7,292 nucleotides of DNA from an uncultured Christensenellaceae bacterium. Its GTDB lineage: Bacteria > Bacillota > Clostridia > Christensenellales > MGBC116941. Positions 6,301-7,292 of this stretch are shown piece after piece. Positions within the stretch are counted from its first letter, which is position 1, and every line of letters starts with the position of its first letter. Below the pieces are notes generated by a model. It saw only the letters and a list, made by a program, of their open reading frames with translations, ran no database searches and was not told where the DNA came from. A program made the translations under genes and the position numbers. The DNA is taken from assembly GCA_910585035.1 (NCBI GenBank), contig CAJUEF010000014.1, forward strand, positions 28,203 to 35,494, written 5' to 3'.

Positions 6301-7292
6301 TTATAATATTACCGGAACAGTAAAAGACCTTAATCTTACAAATTGGAAAATAAAGCTGAAAAAAGGAAATAAGGATGCAAGCGGGCTTTATTCCACGGTT
6401 TATACATCAAATACGGCAGTAAACACTGCATCTACTCTGCATACTTTAAATACAATTAATCTGGATAATAATCAGATTTATACCATAATGCTTGAAGCAA
6501 CGGATGCAGCGGGCAATGTCGGCCGCCAGGAAAAAAGCGTTATGGTTTCCCAAAACGGACAGGTTATTAAAAATAAGTTTACAGTTACAAGCCCTGTTGA
6601 TAAAGACCCAACGGATTCAGACAGTAAGGTTTATGTTACAGACCCTATACAAAAATTTACATATACGGCTGCTTCAGGCACAGTAATTGATACTCCGAGC
6701 GAGCTTTTTATAGACAATAAAAAAGTAGCTGTTGAAAAATCAGCAGGTGCAGGCTTTGATTTTAACGTAGTTGCAAGTAATTTTGCCGATGGCACAGAGC
6801 ACACCTTTTATATTAAGAACACAAAAGCCGATGCTTATTCAGGCGGAGTATATCAATATAACCAGATAACGGAATCTTTTAATTCTGCAAACGATTTTGC
6901 TGCTCTTAGCAACGTTAATATAACAGGGGGCAAAGCTGTGCTTGTTAATTCGGCACAGGCAGGTTATCTTGAGCTAAAGCCATTTAAAATGGGCATGATT
7001 GACGAGCTTACCTTAGTTGGGCTGGTGGGCAGCGGAAACGTTACCTTTGAATATAAAGATGGAAATACGTGGGTAGCTTTAAATAAAAGCGTTACCAATA
7101 ATTTAAGAAAGCAGTTTGAAACCTTAAGCGTTCGAATAAAGCTATCGCCAAATTCCATGATTGACGGTATTACATTTAGGTTGAAAGGTATACAAAAAAA
7201 TACCTTTACCGTTAAATTAATTGAGCCTGCCTCTAATCTTACAGCCATTGAAAATGCAAACTACACCATATGGCTGAGATGGGATCCTTCGC
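3332..7292 (+). CDS. Very large secreted DNRLRE-domain protein, N-terminal part (Rhs/WapA-like; 3' end outside window)
   Basis: This is an exported, probably wall-associated protein. Seen: 1320 codons with no stop, running off the right edge. Residues 1-31 are a signal peptide (MRKFKNK, hydrophobic 11-30, cleavage near VFA-AEK). Residues 33-150 form an N-terminal module (KSDGNIYAEHFFEPIRI at 71-87; NYEISMNVI). Residues 154-306 are a polar Lys/Asn/Thr/Asp linker with no Trp, Phe or Cys. A module from about 307 to 447 contains INGIRYSN (320-327), IPSPFMFDS (393-401) and YPVTLDP (441-447). The DNRLRE domain follows at about 451-620 (DTMVSS, SLKVGRD, WYGFDITNLFRHW). Fibronectin-III/Ig-like modules occupy about 625-758, 760-865, 872-975 and 976-1072, two of them ending near IDRDGNIG and TDAAGNVG. 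A beta-rich region runs to 1287, then a new FN3-like start. Known: this order is typical of secreted Rhs/YD-repeat proteins such as WapA, whose C-termini carry variable toxins. Inferred: the same continues downstream. A large adhesin is the alternative. Confidence 0.92.
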   Translation, partial: MRKFKNKVRIISFVMGFLMFLLSFADITVFAAEKNIKAYAEEQKKIAEQEAVTIVRELKEYNTEYATFYEKSDGNIYAEHFFEPIRIRNEKGELVDIDTSLEKIKSNEYSTKATDTQIKINEDINAHKAITLTKDNYEISMNVIKDQVLSVAVDEDLHEQRQQNKKPENLVKNKIKALANTARQKTNSETKIGGLSKQTKNILTNEKGKSTPTNKQGDTSKANDQETDASASDSKLNTNELNKKSTANITDTKTEKSYASDKEQNNNAVLDERDNYIYTEDAENAQDIISKSKKRKAGGKDERPAKVEAIYENGDSNKEINGIRYSNTIEDNINIDIIPTSKGIKEEIILYAKPGNEWFSYELNVSSNIAVEMNEYYEVSFRDKINGEEVGFIPSPFMFDSADEQNESDDIIVEVIKVEDTKYIYSMKPSGDFLNDSKTVYPVTLDPQILITTDNGIMDTMVSSAEPNRNFKKFTSLKVGRDTANTIFRSFVKTTNLTDVGGHPSLNFISKAQLCLYQAYNGSSSPQIKVQGMVTPIDYNTVTYNTIAGKTLKVIPADMQTVKGMGWYGFDITNLFRHWKRGGANYGMMISSNNEGSQYYKRFNAREMGTLMPHIKVDYITVTGSGTPRTNGINSGGGHISWQWTPYSGATEYRVAMTNGITYNTVSVGTKTTYDTNGSNMPAGLKNVWPTAAEIANGRTTLHTDGAGRADLPNSPMDLYNNSKGTNLGHKYGIRVDYYDKYGLMGSLYVSSKLSDATMPGKVPNVTAVRDASKKTITIKWGRATDYPIGLASGIKEYTIYMQYSTSSPTAFSKIATVNANTFSYVVSELNFSYNRSATFYVVAKDNNGNYESISKNSSKSSAIWLPDRSKPQPAGSVTIKPSTCVNKNPTVNWSGFKDADLSHLEVSFDNTGKWQRINNFVNTAPGSTIWTNGMVINLADFTEGAHTVHIRAIDRDGNIGTSKSATFKKDTVLPAVNINLTEGSIIRGTYNITGTVKDLNLTNWKIKLKKGNKDASGLYSTVYTSNTAVNTASTLHTLNTINLDNNQIYTIMLEATDAAGNVGRQEKSVMVSQNGQVIKNKFTVTSPVDKDPTDSDSKVYVTDPIQKFTYTAASGTVIDTPSELFIDNKKVAVEKSAGAGFDFNVVASNFADGTEHTFYIKNTKADAYSGGVYQYNQITESFNSANDFAALSNVNITGGKAVLVNSAQAGYLELKPFKMGMIDELTLVGLVGSGNVTFEYKDGNTWVALNKSVTNNLRKQFETLSVRIKLSPNSMIDGITFRLKGIQKNTFTVKLIEPASNLTAIENANYTIWLRWDPS

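Noticed and set aside
3332..7292. Recent horizontal transfer of the giant gene judged from composition
   Set aside because: By eye its codon use (AAA, AAT, ATA) resembles the neighbouring genes, and no integrase, IS or tRNA site is seen; there is no sequence support for transfer.

Overview
The window looks like a chromosomal segment of a low-GC Gram-positive anaerobe, most likely a Clostridia member (Lachnospiraceae-like). The evidence is AT-rich intergenic DNA, heavy use of AAA, AAT and ATA codons, clostridial-style GyrA C-terminal sequence, GGAGG-type ribosome binding sites, a lipobox lipoprotein, and a very large exported protein of the DNRLRE kind common in that class. The taxonomic call is inference; no rRNA gene is present.

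Left part (1-2163, + strand): the C-terminal 471 codons of gyrA (DNA gyrase subunit A), cut by the left edge. It is followed after 60 bases by a 61-residue DUF1858-type protein with a CxxC motif, and 18 bases later by a 160-residue GNAT N-acetyltransferase. No terminator separates these three, and a strong bidirectional hairpin terminator (2167-2197) closes the run, so they could be co-transcribed. Middle (2209-3087, - strand): a gene converging on that terminator encodes a lipoprotein resembling type I periplasmic (sugar) binding proteins, with no transporter gene beside it.

Right part (3332 to the end, + strand): one reading frame with no stop for 1320 codons, running off the right edge. 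I translated it by hand, line by line. It has a signal peptide, an N-terminal module, a long polar low-complexity linker, a module ending in YPVTLDP, a DNRLRE domain, fibronectin-III/Ig-like modules and a jelly-roll-like beta region. This matches the N-terminal half of secreted WapA/Rhs-type (YD-repeat, polymorphic toxin) wall proteins. The YD repeats and any toxin would lie beyond the window, so that identity is inference. The lipoprotein and the giant gene diverge from a 244-base AT-rich region. That region holds an extended -10 promoter for the lipoprotein and a 9-bp inverted repeat, one arm of which overlaps the promoter.

I see no tRNA, rRNA, CRISPR, insertion sequence or integrase. The part most likely to be of accessory interest is the secreted giant with its divergent lipoprotein, lying next to a core replication gene.
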